Assembly (NCBI RefSeq): GCF_042100115.1
Contig: NC_091281.1
Span: 124,001-188,000 of the forward strand
Direction of reading: 5' to 3'
From: Alternaria dauci
Lineage: Eukaryota; Ascomycota; Dothideomycetes; Pleosporales; Pleosporaceae
Length of the DNA: 64,000 bases
This document shows positions 10,130 through 21,429 of this stretch, in pieces. Below the pieces are notes generated by a model, which saw nothing but the letters and a program-made list of their open reading frames with translations, was not told where the DNA came from and ran no database searches. The first letter of the stretch is position 1. The number at the start of each line of letters is the position of its first letter. The translations under genes were made by a program, and so were the position numbers.

Positions 10130-12802
10130 CTACATCCTCCCCAACACCCCCCTCACACTCCCCCTAACCACCTGGCTCCCCCTCACACTCACCTCCCCAA
10201 TCCCCGTATCCCCGCCCGACCCACCATTCACCCACCGCTGCAACAACGCATTACTCTCCACGGGCTTAATACTCTGATCCGCCGTGCCAATCGTAACATG
10301 CGCCATTGGATTCACAGTCTCAAACACCACTTCCTCCGTCGCCGTTCCACCATTTTCACCCACACTCTCAGTCTGCAGCGTACTAGATCCATTTAATCGC
10401 ACCACAAAGCACATGACGCGGTTATCCCATACGACGCGCTCGAGCAGGACGTCACACGTGCCCAGCTCGGGAGTGCCCCAGGCACTAGCTGAGGTTGTCT
10501 TCAGACTCGCGTCGTGTAGTTTGGTCAGCTTGTCCCAGTATTCCTGGTTGTTCGACGCAGACGCGCGGTGGATGAGAGTGACGTGGAATTCGCTCTGTAC
10601 ACGGCGCGTCTGTTTCAGTTGGTTGTACATGCGTGCGGTGTGTACATCTTTCTCTTTGAACAGCGAGTCGAGGATAGAGGTTATGCGCGCGGCATCGAGG
10701 GTGACGGAAAAGTACTCCATGCGTGGTGCCTTCTTTGGCTTTGCAGCTTGGGCTTGCTGGTTGGTGGCTGCGCGTTGCTGGCCGTTCTGGGGGTTCTGAT
10801 TACCACCCCGCTTGTCGTTCTTGTTGTTGGACAGGTCCATTTTGAAGTCCGGTGTGTAGTCGTTCATGGCCCATTGGATGGCCGCGTCCATGTCGGTGTC
10901 AGTCGGCATATCTTTCCCGGCGAACAGGGCAGGATACGTCTCGAACATCTTGCTGATGATGGTCTCGAGATTCTCGCGCGAGTCGACCGTCGGGTCGAGG
11001 TCGATGACGAGATCAAACAGGTCGTCGGGCTTGCCTGAAGGGTCGACTGGCTGGAAGCGGTACATGAAGCCCTCCATGATCTGGACAATCTCATCCCTGC
11101 CCTTGGAGCCTGCTTGGATGGTCTGGTGGTTGTCTCCACGGTCGAGCACACGTTTCTGTGTTGCCTGTCGGATGCGGTCGTAGTTGGATCGATCGTGGAC
11201 ATAGTGCAGTGCGACGAACCGGGCGTCGGGCACGTTCTTCGAGATATCGTTAATAATCTGATCTCGCTCGCGTTTCTGATGGTTGTTCCGATCGGCAATC
11301 ACCACAGGATTTGTGACGAGCAAAGACGAGATGGTGTCTGCGAAGATTTGACCGCGTCCCTTCTTTGCCTTGACATTGTCGTTCTGGAAGTGGCCCCAGC
11401 CAAACAACTTGACCAGAGCAAGAGCCAGCGTCGTCTTTCCGCATCCAATTGTCGCAATAGGAACAAGCACGATATTCCTGTCAGCCTTCTTGCTCTCAAC
11501 AGGTCCGTTCTGCATCTCCTGCCGGATAATATCCGCACCAGTCGTTCCACGGAACTTGAGAAAGTCGTCGCGCATCTTGATGATGCCATGATTGGCATTG
11601 TATTGCTTCGCCAGGTCAGGGTTCTGCGTGAACTGGCGTCGGGCAAAGTCGAGATACTCCTTGGTGATGGCCTCGTGCTTCTTGTAGCGTGGCGGCTTGC
11701 CGGCAATCAGAGCCCTGGTGCACTCGCGCCACTGGCGGTACATGAGGTACGGCTCTTCAAACTTGTACTTGAAGAACCAGTCCGCATATGGCGCACCCTC
11801 AGACTCGCGTGCCTGGCAGCGGATGACGAAACCTTCTGTGTCGCGGCCTTCGTAGTTGCCCGTCTCTGCAACCTTTTCCAGAAACTTCTTGACTTGCTTG
11901 ATATCGTTCTCCATTACATACGTGACCTTCTTCATGCCCCATTCGTCCGCAAACTTGTCGACGAGATGGCCGGGATATGTCGCGAACTCGGGCAGGTTCA
12001 GGTTGATGCCGTGAATGTAGAGACCGGCCTGGTCTTTGGTGTACGCGAGGACGTGCTCCTCGAACTCGTCGTCGCACAGCTCAGCCACGAGTGTCGCATT
12101 CATGGACCGAAGCGTCCGGGCCAGATCCTCCTTCCTCTTGCCAACACTCGCGACATGGCGCTCCACCCACTGCTCGCCTACCTGGGCATGGCTGGGCTCA
12201 TCGCCTCTTGGACCAGTCGAGTGCTTGCTGCACACCAGCAGTGTGTCGTCGTCCAGACCGGACACGAAAATGATGCAGCCATTCTCCTTGACACTCAGCT
12301 CGTACGGGCCCCGTGTATGTTGCTCCACGTTCCTCCACTCCGTCTTCCGGATCTCGCCGTGGTTGAAGAACTTGTCGTACCCCCGTGTGACAATCTCGTA
12401 GTTGCCTTGCTGGTTCCTGTACGTAAACAGTCCGCGCGCATATGTGGGCAGGTTCGCTTTCTTGTAGTCCCAATCGTTCATCTTCCACGAGTCGACGGTC
12501 CGGCCATTGGGTAACGAGAAGGTGTGTTTCTTAACCGAGAATCCGCCGCCGCCCTTCTTGCCCTGGTGCGCTTCGAGAGCACGAACCAGGTCGGCAATCT
12601 GTTTGGGGTCTTGGGGCGCATACGGTGCGTGGTCGCGGTGCGCCATGATTGCGGTTGTTCGGAAGGTTCGTCGAGAGGCAGGTGAGGCGCGAGTTAAGCT
12701 TCGCAGGGGACTTGATATCTGGAGAAGAGACACGGGTAAGCGAAAAGTGGTGCGTGGTGGAATGTAAATGTGTGCAAGCGGGGACAACAATTTAAGGGCC
12801 AT
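10130..12802 (-). CDS. TRL1: tRNA ligase Trl1 (ligase-kinase-phosphodiesterase)
   Basis: A single uninterrupted exon, 890 residues from the ATG at 12802. Three domains are visible in order. First, an adenylyltransferase/ligase domain with the nucleotidyl-lysine motif KENG (about residue 172) and later EGFVIR. Second, a polynucleotide kinase with P-loop GCGKTT (about 453-458). Third, a 2H-type cyclic phosphodiesterase with the two HxT motifs FHVTLIH (about 740) and AHVTIGT (about 835). This is the fungal enzyme that heals and seals tRNA halves after intron removal and splices HAC1-type mRNA in the unfolded protein response. The N-terminal 52 residues are Arg/Ser/Leu-rich and could be a presequence. 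An alternative start at 12646 (MAHRDHAPYAP) would give 838 residues, nearer the usual length. Confidence 0.95.
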   Translation of the reverse strand: MALKLLSPLAHIYIPPRTTFRLPVSLLQISSPLRSLTRASPASRRTFRTTAIMAHRDHAPYAPQDPKQIADLVRALEAHQGKKGGGGFSVKKHTFSLPNGRTVDSWKMNDWDYKKANLPTYARGLFTYRNQQGNYEIVTRGYDKFFNHGEIRKTEWRNVEQHTRGPYELSVKENGCIIFVSGLDDDTLLVCSKHSTGPRGDEPSHAQVGEQWVERHVASVGKRKEDLARTLRSMNATLVAELCDDEFEEHVLAYTKDQAGLYIHGINLNLPEFATYPGHLVDKFADEWGMKKVTYVMENDIKQVKKFLEKVAETGNYEGRDTEGFVIRCQARESEGAPYADWFFKYKFEEPYLMYRQWRECTRALIAGKPPRYKKHEAITKEYLDFARRQFTQNPDLAKQYNANHGIIKMRDDFLKFRGTTGADIIRQEMQNGPVESKKADRNIVLVPIATIGCGKTTLALALVKLFGWGHFQNDNVKAKKGRGQIFADTISSLLVTNPVVIADRNNHQKRERDQIINDISKNVPDARFVALHYVHDRSNYDRIRQATQKRVLDRGDNHQTIQAGSKGRDEIVQIMEGFMYRFQPVDPSGKPDDLFDLVIDLDPTVDSRENLETIISKMFETYPALFAGKDMPTDTDMDAAIQWAMNDYTPDFKMDLSNNKNDKRGGNQNPQNGQQRAATNQQAQAAKPKKAPRMEYFSVTLDAARITSILDSLFKEKDVHTARMYNQLKQTRRVQSEFHVTLIHRASASNNQEYWDKLTKLHDASLKTTSASAWGTPELGTCDVLLERVVWDNRVMCFVVRLNGSSTLQTESVGENGGTATEEVVFETVNPMAHVTIGTADQSIKPVESNALLQRWVNGGSGGDTGIGEVSVRGSQVVRGSVRGVLGRM

Positions 12803-13184
12803 TATTTGATCAGGCAGCAAGGGAAAAGGCAAGACCAGGCGCGCAGTAGCGATGAGTCAACATGCGGCCAGGACAAGGGCGGTTCGTACCAGGTTCAATC
12901 TGCAGGAACAGACATGGAAAGGGCGCAGGTAAAGGCGCAGTCGCGTTGAGGTCAGTCGGGTGTCATTCTACAAATGTTTGGCCCATTTGCGATGAGATCA
13001 CCGGTGGCTGTGGCAGGGGAGGGGCTTACTTCCGCGGCGCGGGGTCAAGCTAAGCCCGCTTGGGAAGCATCTTTTCATCGCATCGCAATCGGACATTTTA
13101 ATACATGATTTCTGGCATTCATTGACATTGCATATTGATTCCTAGGATGTTATTGGTCGGCAAGGTAAAGGCTGCTTCGAGCAA
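12803..13184. other. Intergenic region upstream of TRL1
   Basis: Promoter side of TRL1 and 3' end of the dioxygenase gene, both on the minus strand. No open frame or repeat of note. Confidence 0.55.
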
Positions 13185-15084
13185 TCAATCTCTCAACGAC
13201 AGCTTCTTCACCCCCTCCGCCAAAATCCTCTCAACCTCATCCTTGTGCGTCGAAAAGTTATCCACCAGATCATCCCACATCTTCGGATCATGCTCGTGCT
13301 TCTTCTTGCTATTCCACGCCCAATCTGTAATCGTAAACATCCTCGAGCTCTCCATCATAAACGCAATCGCACCCTTGGAGATTTGCATCTCGGGCGGCGG
13401 CGCTGCGCTCGCTGCTTTGAACTCTTCATACGCAACGCCATGCGGCACAAATCCGCACTCGAAACTGACGCCTCCAGGTTGGAATTCATCGGAGCGGCCG
13501 GCGTATTCGCCGTAGAGGAGACCCATGAGCTCAGACGCGCCGTTGCGGTGGTAGTATGGCGGTCGGTAGGCTATAGCCCAGTCAGTATCTCTAGCACACG
13601 CAGAACCTTGATGGCTTACTGTGCGATGCCACGTCCCAGCGCGGGCTGAAGATTAGGAAATCTGCAAGCGGTGCTACAGGATCGCGCGAAGGTGCGGTAA
13701 TAACGCAGAAGATTGAAGGATCGATATGATCGACCGAGATAGAGCCCACGTTGACAAACTTGGTCAGGTCGTACTTGTACGGCACGTAGTTTCCATGCCA
13801 CGCAACGACGTCAAACGGCGAGTGTTCTTGCTTGCTGACGAAAAACTTGCCGGCTAGCTTGTACACAATCTCCCACGGCTCATGTTCAATCTCGTACTTG
13901 GCAACTGGATGCAAAAAGTCTCGAGCGTTGGCAAGTCCGTTTGCGCCGAGGGGACCGAGTTCAGGGAGCTGGAACTGCGAGCCCCAAATCTCTGCTCAAA
14001 TTAGCTCTCGTCTCGCATCGAGCTGGTTGATTTCCTCACCCAGAATGTAGCCGCGTGTTGGTCCCTCGACCTTGACTCTGAATCGCTGTCCTCGCTGAAT
14101 TACGCAGATTTCACCTGGTTGCACATACATCGGACCAAACTCAGTCAGGATATCCAGCGCTCCTTGCTGAGGCACAATCAAGAAATCGCCATCAGAGTTC
14201 ACCATAGCCCTCCTGTTCATACTCGCATTGCAAAGATACGTGTGGACAGCCAAGCCCTCACGGAGCGTAGGATCGCCCGAACCAGCAATAGTCTTGAGGC
14301 CCGAGGCAAAATCAACGTCGCCATCGGTCGGGATATCAAACGGGAGCCACGCTAGCTGGGTAGGCGAAACATGAACACGCTTGTTCACGGGCAGGAAGTT
14401 TGACTCGGTGTCTTCGTTGTCGGGGAGATCCGTCTACAGCTTTTGTCAGCAAATGGAACAAGTGACCACCTCATTGTCTGGCCGCGCTATCGTCTGACCA
14501 TGCGACCCAAGTTTGGCCCTTACGCGACATGGTCTGAGTTAAGCATCGATGACGTGAGGTGAATGTCAGGGCAACAATATCGGTAGAGGCGCATAACCGG
14601 TGTCAGGAAGGGTCTCTTACAAATCCTTGATGCGCAACGGCCGGACGCGCCCTATATAGGTAGGCCTAATCAGGCGTCAGCAACAACACTAATTCTTGTG
14701 CGCAAACACCCAACCTTCTTGTTTAGATGCCTTGGAGCGACAAACGAGGAACCGGTCATCTGCTCCGCATATAGTCCGAATCTGACACTCCTGGGATTGT
14801 TCTGGCCCTTTGGGATAGTTCCTGAGAGACCGGTCAGCCCCTTGTCGCAAAAGTCCGTATATGCGATCCTCACCTGGCACTGCTTCCGATTCAAAGCTAT
14901 TCCCGAACCCAGATTGATACTGCAGATACAGGTCAGCAGCGGACTTGAACATGGCAAAATGTCAGCTCACCTCATATGGATCGTTCTTCCTGGTGCCAAA
15001 GGAAGGTATAGCTCCATCTTTCTGCGTCTCTGCCCAGTGGAAGATGTTTTGGTACTCCTTTGGGTCTTTGAGTGGCTCAGGCAT
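13185..15084 (-). CDS. hmgA: Homogentisate 1,2-dioxygenase-like protein
   Basis: Seven exons (minus strand order): 15084-14971, 14919-14874, 14821-14715, 14665-14621, 14433-14040, 13991-13620, 13570-13185; 487 residues. All six introns are GT-AG (five of 48-52 nt, one of 187 nt) and every join restores conserved sequence, for example [59 protein letters not shown] and [19 protein letters not shown]. The cupin core keeps the general-base region WHGNY, the iron-ligand segment [11 protein letters not shown] (His and Glu) and the distal PHG His. The enzyme family opens the homogentisate ring in tyrosine and phenylalanine catabolism. The 38-residue N-terminal extension and the change of the usual SLH to SFE near the last ligand mark it as a divergent paralog. 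No fumarylacetoacetase or maleylacetoacetate isomerase gene lies nearby. Confidence 0.9.
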
Positions 15085-18000
15085 GATGACACTGTATTCG
15101 TGACCGCTCAGTGCAGTGCTGTTCAAGATCGGTGTGAGACTAATCGATTAGATTGGGCGGCTATAGTCGGGTATGCTCTTCGCGACAGTGCAGATTATCT
15201 CAGAGAAAGAACTTGGTAGACCAGGACGTCTCACGTCGAAAGAAGTGCCTCGTCTTTATGACTCCACACGCGTCGACCCCACAATCTCGCAGGACACGGC
15301 ATCGTGCATGAAGAAATATCCGGCCACCGAGTTCCCCTCTGCTGTATGCGCATCTTATCGACGCATTGGCCAATCAGTGATGGTTCCGAAACACGCTCTC
15401 GTCGTCATGCCTGGCTGTGCGCGGCGATGAGGTTGATTTGGGGGTGAGACGCGCAACTGCCGAAGGGGTCGATGAGGGGTAGCTCCACGGCGCTGTGACG
15501 CCGGGAGAGAGCGGACTTGACGCGGCGCCGATTCGCTGACATTATCCTGCATTGGAGAAGTGCGTTGGGGTAAAGACGCTGGACGTTTGTAAGCGCACAG
15601 TCAGCGGCAAGGCGGATGTCGCGGGTTTGGTGGTTGTTTACTAATAGTACCAGTCGACGTGTTGCATAACAGCGACTGTGAGATACATGAGGAAGTTTGC
15701 GATGGTAATCATGCCGCGCCGCATGCACGTGGCTAGATAGAGAATCCTCCCCAGATTCCTGGCTCGTGAGGATTTCGCTTAGTCCACGATGCAGCTCAAT
15801 CTGTGGAGTACCTGGGTACCCGAATCAGGATTGTCGCCAAAACGCGATCATGCCATTTCTTCACCAAGTCGACAACAACATTGCCGCGGAGATCTCGAGC
15901 ACAGTATGGTACGGCGCTCAGCTCGGAAACAACATGCTTCCTCGCAGTCACAATCCCCCATCGCATTCCTTTCCGTATCTCCCCAGTCTGACCACCCCAG
16001 AAACGATCATCCAGCACACCCTCAATACGAATCACCCTTCCCGTTCCATCCATCTTCGCAACATTCAGTCCAGAAACGTCAGCGCCACAATATATCCTGT
16101 TCAGCCCTGCGCCGGCGAGGGCTTATTGGTCTTGCACACGGACCTCGCCTATCCTCTACGCGAACATGATCCCCAGAGCTGAGAAGATCAACCCTGCCTA
16201 CCCGCTGTGATACTCTCCTGATCGTGCATGAACTTCGCCAGTCAAACTACTTGCTCGTATGCGAATTCTAAATCCTGGTTGCGGGATGTGGTCGAGGCTC
16301 GACCGCGTGGTACAGAGCAGCTGAGCCCGGGGTAGTCTAGATCCAAAGGTGCACTACCTTGGATCGGGACATTGACAGCGTCAATATTGCGTGGTATACA
16401 GGACGGTTGGCAGGTATCCGGTCTAGAACGATACGGAATCGATGGAACACTCGATAGATCCTTCCGCGATATGGCTCCGGTCCAGTCATCTGTAGCTTCT
16501 GCCGCGGTGAGGCAAGCGAGGCTTGAAGTAGCAAAGACGGCGACGCGTGTACCCAATAAATCACGTCCCGTACGCGTTGCAAGCGGAACTTCCGATCTCC
16601 GTGTTTCGCCAAAGCCACACCATTACACTTACTCTTGGCTTGCCTTTACAAATATCAAACCCGATTCTGCGCCACAAGAAAAGAAGCCCGAATGACCCCG
16701 CATCCACTCACAGAAACTCTTCGCGACTATCCTCACACATGATCCCACCACCACCTAGAAACACAGTACTGCACACCTTCATCGGCACTCGCTGCCAAGA
16801 TTCTAGTCATTCCTCTTACTGTTCCCTCCGTTTCCGGAAATCCCCATGTTGCTAGCTAGCCCCTCCCAAGCAGCCATCAGCGCCCCATCGTTCGCCTGGG
16901 TATGACATCAAGTCGTCATGATAGTACTCCCTTGCCTGACCGCTCATTCATCGCGAACCAAACTTTTGTTGCTTTTTTCTTACCATCGTCTGTCGCTTGC
17001 TTCAAAAACGGCTCCGAGACCAAGACTAGCGCGATCGAGATGTGTAGAAAAGCATGCAGGTGTCAAGAAGCACCGGAACCGCCGTTTCCGCCCTAGCATA
17101 GACAAGATGCGCAAACATGTTCAGACTAAACCTAACCTACCGCGCACTTCCTTGTCTGCATTTCTCCTTGACCGCCTCGCTCGTAATGCAAATTACAGTA
17201 ACGCGTACTTGTACAAGTTTACACTAACGCACTAGCCTCAAGATCGAACCAAACTGTTCATTACCGGATACGGAAAGGCCAGTCTAGGTCTGTAGTCGTA
17301 AACAGGATGCGCCGCCCACCACCGGCGACCCTGCGGCGACGGCGACCCTGTTTTTTACGCACGTTATTGTGGCTCAACCTGGCGCATGTTTAAAATGCGC
17401 CGGCCGCGCTGTGCGTAAGCGCCCTTGGAGCCCATGTCCATGCGCAATCATGTTGCCTTTACACAGGGTAGAATGATGCGGGGTATGGCCACTTGATCCC
17501 TGTTCCCATCCTTCTACACCACTACGTCCGTCCGTCGCGATAATAACGCCCACACTTTTTTCCTTTGCTAGACCCAGGACTCGGGTGTATTTTTTGTTCT
17601 GGGTCGTGAAAGGTGAACAAGGTAGATGGTAGATCACGAGGCTTCCATCACACACACATCATGGATGAACCCAGACCGCCTCATAGCCTCTATCGTTAAA
17701 CTTGCCTTGCCTTGTGTCTATCTAGTGCCCCTCTATCTCTATCTCTCTCTCAGGAAAGCGATCCAACCCTGTAAATAAAACCCCATATCCCTACCACCCC
17801 ATATCACCTACACAGACGCACACTTTATCATCGTTCGCGCGATACGCGATCCTGTTCATGCACGCACTCTGCAATCACCCGACAGAACACACCGACACCC
17901 CAGACAGAGCAGAGTCATGTTCCACCCCAATCCCCATGTCAAATACGCAATCAGACCAAACCTAATTTCGTAAGCCGCCACCCGCGCTAGACCGCGTTTG

Positions 18001-19666
18001 ATGGCGATGCATTGCGCCATGCCAAAAGGCAAAACAAGCATATTTTGTAGCTCGGAGTTTGCGAGGGATGAACGCGCAAGATGGTGTCAGAGCCGTTCGC
18101 AGGCGTTGCGTTGTTTTTTTGCTTTTGGGTACTTGCGACGATCTGGTTGGCATGGATGGATGGGTATGGTATTGGGAGTTGACGACACGACAACAAGTCC
18201 CTTTGTAAGATGCCTAACAAAGATATTGTTTTGCTCTATACTACGTAGAAAATACTTGTCCTGTTGTCAGAATGTAACTCCAACATCATACTCCATACCA
18301 CACAAAACACTCTTCGCTGGATGCATATCCCCCATCCATCCATCTCCCTCTCTCTCCGCACCCACTACTCACTAACCCCAAAACCCATACAAGTGCAGCG
18401 GCGCACCCTCGGGCCTCGCAGCGGGACCCTGCCTCTCCGTCTGCGCATGTCAAATGCGCCGATCTCTGATCGGCACTTTCTCTCTCCCTTACCTTACCCA
18501 CCGACCGACCGACCTACCTGCTCTCTGCGCCCTTTTGTTGACGTACGCACTTGTACATAGACAAAGTATACACTGTACAATACAGTTTTTGTCAACTAAT
18601 TCGCGACTGCTACACTACGCTGATCGCTCACTCGGTCCTTCGTTCGGGGACAAATTTACTTTGCATCGTCGATTGATAAACACCTGCGCTTCTTTTTCAC
18701 GCTCACACGTAAATAGGGCTGACAGGCTGAAAGGCTGGACTGGACTGGACTACGTTTACAAGTAGCAAGAAACCTTTTTCGCCACAAGGGTTAGGTAGGT
18801 AGTGTAGTGTAGTGTAGTAGTGTACATAGTAAGCATGGATCAACACACACCAACGAAACATGCCGAAAAAAGGGTCGCAGTAAGCATGATCAACACACAC
18901 GCACACATAACCAACGAAACATGCCGAAAAAAAAGCGGCTGATCCGATAAAACAAGATTGGCTGCACCGCATTATGTAAGACAAAGAAAGGTTACCTCGC
19001 GAACAAGTTCAACGCAAGTTCACTTCGAGTCAGTGTCAAGTCATGTCACATCAGTCCACCGCCTGTCCTAGCCTAGTACCCAACACCAACACCAGCATGT
19101 ATCCAAGTAAGTAAACAAATATTCCAAAACATGACCAAAACCCACGAACGAACAAGTTTGATAGAGGATCGCGATCAAGTACAAGCATACAAGCATACAT
19201 GCATGCACGCCCTTCGGCACCTTCGGGCTTGTTAAACACCAAGCAACAAAGTGGCAACAGATACGCCTCTAGTGTATCAAACGATGAAACGGTCTCTTGA
19301 AAACAACGCGCTAGGTCCCCAGCCTAACGCCCGAATCAAGCCCACACCGTGAAGCTCGCGACGTTTAGGTGTGCCACATGTTCTGTAGTCCAATCAGCGC
19401 GCGGCAAGGCGCGTCGTGGAGAGGCGGGCGTGTGCGTGACTACGCAACGTGATAGGGAGACTCGGAAGCACGTTGTATCGGAGGGGGAAGCATCCTAGTC
19501 GACGATTGTTTTCGCGTCAAAGAAGAGAAGAGGCAATATACTGTTTTGATAGTCGATGATATTCCCGACGCGCGTTGCGTTGCGTTGACCCTATTTATAC
19601 ATGCAGTGTCGCATAGCCACGATATCCAACACGGTGTTCGTAATGCACGGGACAAGAACAAAAGAC
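15085..19666. other. 4.6-kb gene-poor region
   Basis: No gene can be supported. Short open frames occur on both strands; the most protein-like is a minus-strand frame at about 15796-16122, but it lacks a credible start and overlaps an equally long plus-strand frame. The region from 17.6 to 19.3 kb is pyrimidine-rich low-complexity DNA with a tandem duplication (18828-18934) and a TGTAG repeat at about 18799-18822. Long UTRs or a non-coding transcript are possible but cannot be shown from sequence. Confidence 0.5.
18828..18934. repeat. Imperfect tandem duplication, unit about 44-56 bp
   Basis: Copy 1 (18828-18871) and copy 2 (18879-18934) both begin AGTAAGCATG, share ATCAACACACAC and end CAACGAAACATGCCGAAAAA. 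Copy 2 carries an extra CACACATAAC-type insert. It lies in non-coding DNA downstream of no recognised gene. Confidence 0.8.
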
Positions 19667-21429
19667 TCAGTCGTTCATCCAAGCGGCCACACGGTTGCCG
19701 CCGAAGCGTGCAGCGAATCGGAGACCACTCGAGCCCAGTGGGAAATACGAGACGATGTACCATAATAGACAGACTAGCTGGGCGATAGCCGCAACAAAGG
19801 TGAGGATGGTGCTGTGGAGCTAATCACGCGGACAGTGTCAGTAAAGACGAGCTAGTGTGGAGACGATAATCGATAGGGGCTGGCGTGGGGGGGCAGGTAG
19901 ATGTTCGTCTCGGGCAGCCATGACATGTACAAGGGTGGACGTGTGGGCAGGGATTATATGTACTGGGGTAGGAACTTGAACTTACGCCTAGGGAGAAGAA
20001 GAGGGTGAGAGCGATGCTCCCAAAATAAGCAGCCGTGAACGGAAGCCGCGGGCCAGAGGTGAGGTGCTGGACTGGTAGGATTGTCAGCAACGGGCGTGGT
20101 AGAGGTTGGCTTGGTAATGAGGCTTGCTTACAGTATTGAACAAAGCCCATCAGGACACCCCAGGCTGCCAAAAAGAGAAGGCTTCCCATGGACCATCTGC
20201 AATCAGGCCATGGCTGTTAGCGCTAACGTCCTTCAGGTGATGTGCATACGACTGGGCAAGGAAGAGAGTGGACTAGAGGTGAAGGCTGTCTGCACCCTGC
20301 AGCGCGCCGAACCTTGGACCCGCATGATCGCTATAGAAGGGTCTAGTGCCGATCTTGCGGTGGCTAGAGAGTCAAGCGACGCAATTCGTCCAGGCTCAGC
20401 GTGCGCAGTCGGTGAGCGGAAACATGCGATCCTGGAAGACAATGCAGATTGCATGAGTTCGCATAGCCGTGCCGAAGGACGCATAGGGTATGTGGCACTG
20501 CCTATCCGCCTTGTATGATGTCACGACTGGCGAGAGGGCTGCATGCAGGGCGTCGTTTTGGCGGGATATGAGAGGCAACAGAGACAGGGCGAGCTGAAGA
20601 CTTACAAAATGGCAAACTTGCGTGGCCTGAGCAGGAAGACAGGCGTGAACATGAGGCCAATGCAAGTAGCAAACATTGCCAAGGCAGCGAGCAGCAGGCC
20701 GCCAAATACGAGCAGCCGGTCCCACCGACTCACTGCAGATATGGGTTAGCGCAACCGCCATGAGTCAACGACAGTGTGAGGGCCAGTGTGAAATGCGATG
20801 GTCCTGCATCCGAAGTGGTAACGCAGGAACTCCCTTGCTGTCACATTGCCGGCTGTTGCGCGGCCGGGTCGGTGAAAAGGCAGATGGAAGGGCAGATGAC
20901 ATGTTCATGGGAGGAACTATGGATATTCTCCACAGCCGGACAATGCTCATTTCAAGAATGCCATGTAGAAAGCATGGACGGAAGACAAAGAACCATGGCG
21001 GTGCGGTGAGACTAGTCTCGGAGCGTCGTCGTCTGATGACATCACGCGCCACAGCTCGAGGCTGGTAGTGTGCGAGCATATAGTGTGCGGGGGGGTATAC
21101 GGTGAAGCAGAGTGGAGACGCGAGGAGCGAACGAGACGCGTAACGGAGGCGGACGTGCAGGCGAGCGTGTTTGGACAGGGCATGCAAATGGGAGACGTAG
21201 ACTTACGCGCAAACCACCCCTCCTCCTCCTCTCGGCGCGTGGGCGCTGGGAGAGGGGCGCCCGGGTTGGTCTCTGTGATGGGCAGTCGGACATAGCCACC
21301 CTCGCCGAAGGGATTGAGGTTCTGTATGCGGCCGAGGAGCGAGGGCGGCGCGGTGGTGATGGGCGCGGGCTCCTCTCTCCTGCTCCAGCCGAGCGAGTTC
21401 ATGGATTCGCGGAACGAGGCCGAGGCCAT
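19667..21429 (-). CDS. SFT2: Vesicle transport protein Sft2
   Basis: Five exons (minus order): 21429-21207, 20732-20606, 20196-20132, 20071-19986, 19819-19667; 217 residues. Introns are 474, 409, 60 and 166 nt, unusually long for this window. The protein has a cytosolic N-terminus with FGEGGYVRLP and a Glu-rich stretch (TRREEEEGWFA), then SRWDRLLVFGG and four hydrophobic segments including MFATCIGLMFTPVFLL, LLFLAAWGVLMGFVQY, LTSGPRLPFTAAYFGSIALT and LVCLLWYIVSYFPLG. This is the Sft2 family, tetraspanning Golgi/endosome membrane proteins acting in retrograde vesicle fusion with the Golgi. Length matches the family. All joins recover the conserved sequence, so the model is firm; the start is the ATG with MASASFRES. 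Confidence 0.92.

Noticed and set aside
11114..12514. 466-codon open frame on the plus strand
   Set aside because: It is the antisense shadow of the TRL1 coding exon; the minus strand has three recognised domains.
14641..14760. Frameshift in the homogentisate dioxygenase gene
   Set aside because: The apparent break is resolved by a 49-nt intron (14666-14714) and a 45-nt exon that restores RPAVAHQGF.
13185..15084. Secondary-metabolite or tyrosine-degradation cluster around the dioxygenase and SDR
   Set aside because: No synthase, transporter, regulator or partner catabolic enzyme nearby; the neighbours are housekeeping RNA and vesicle genes.
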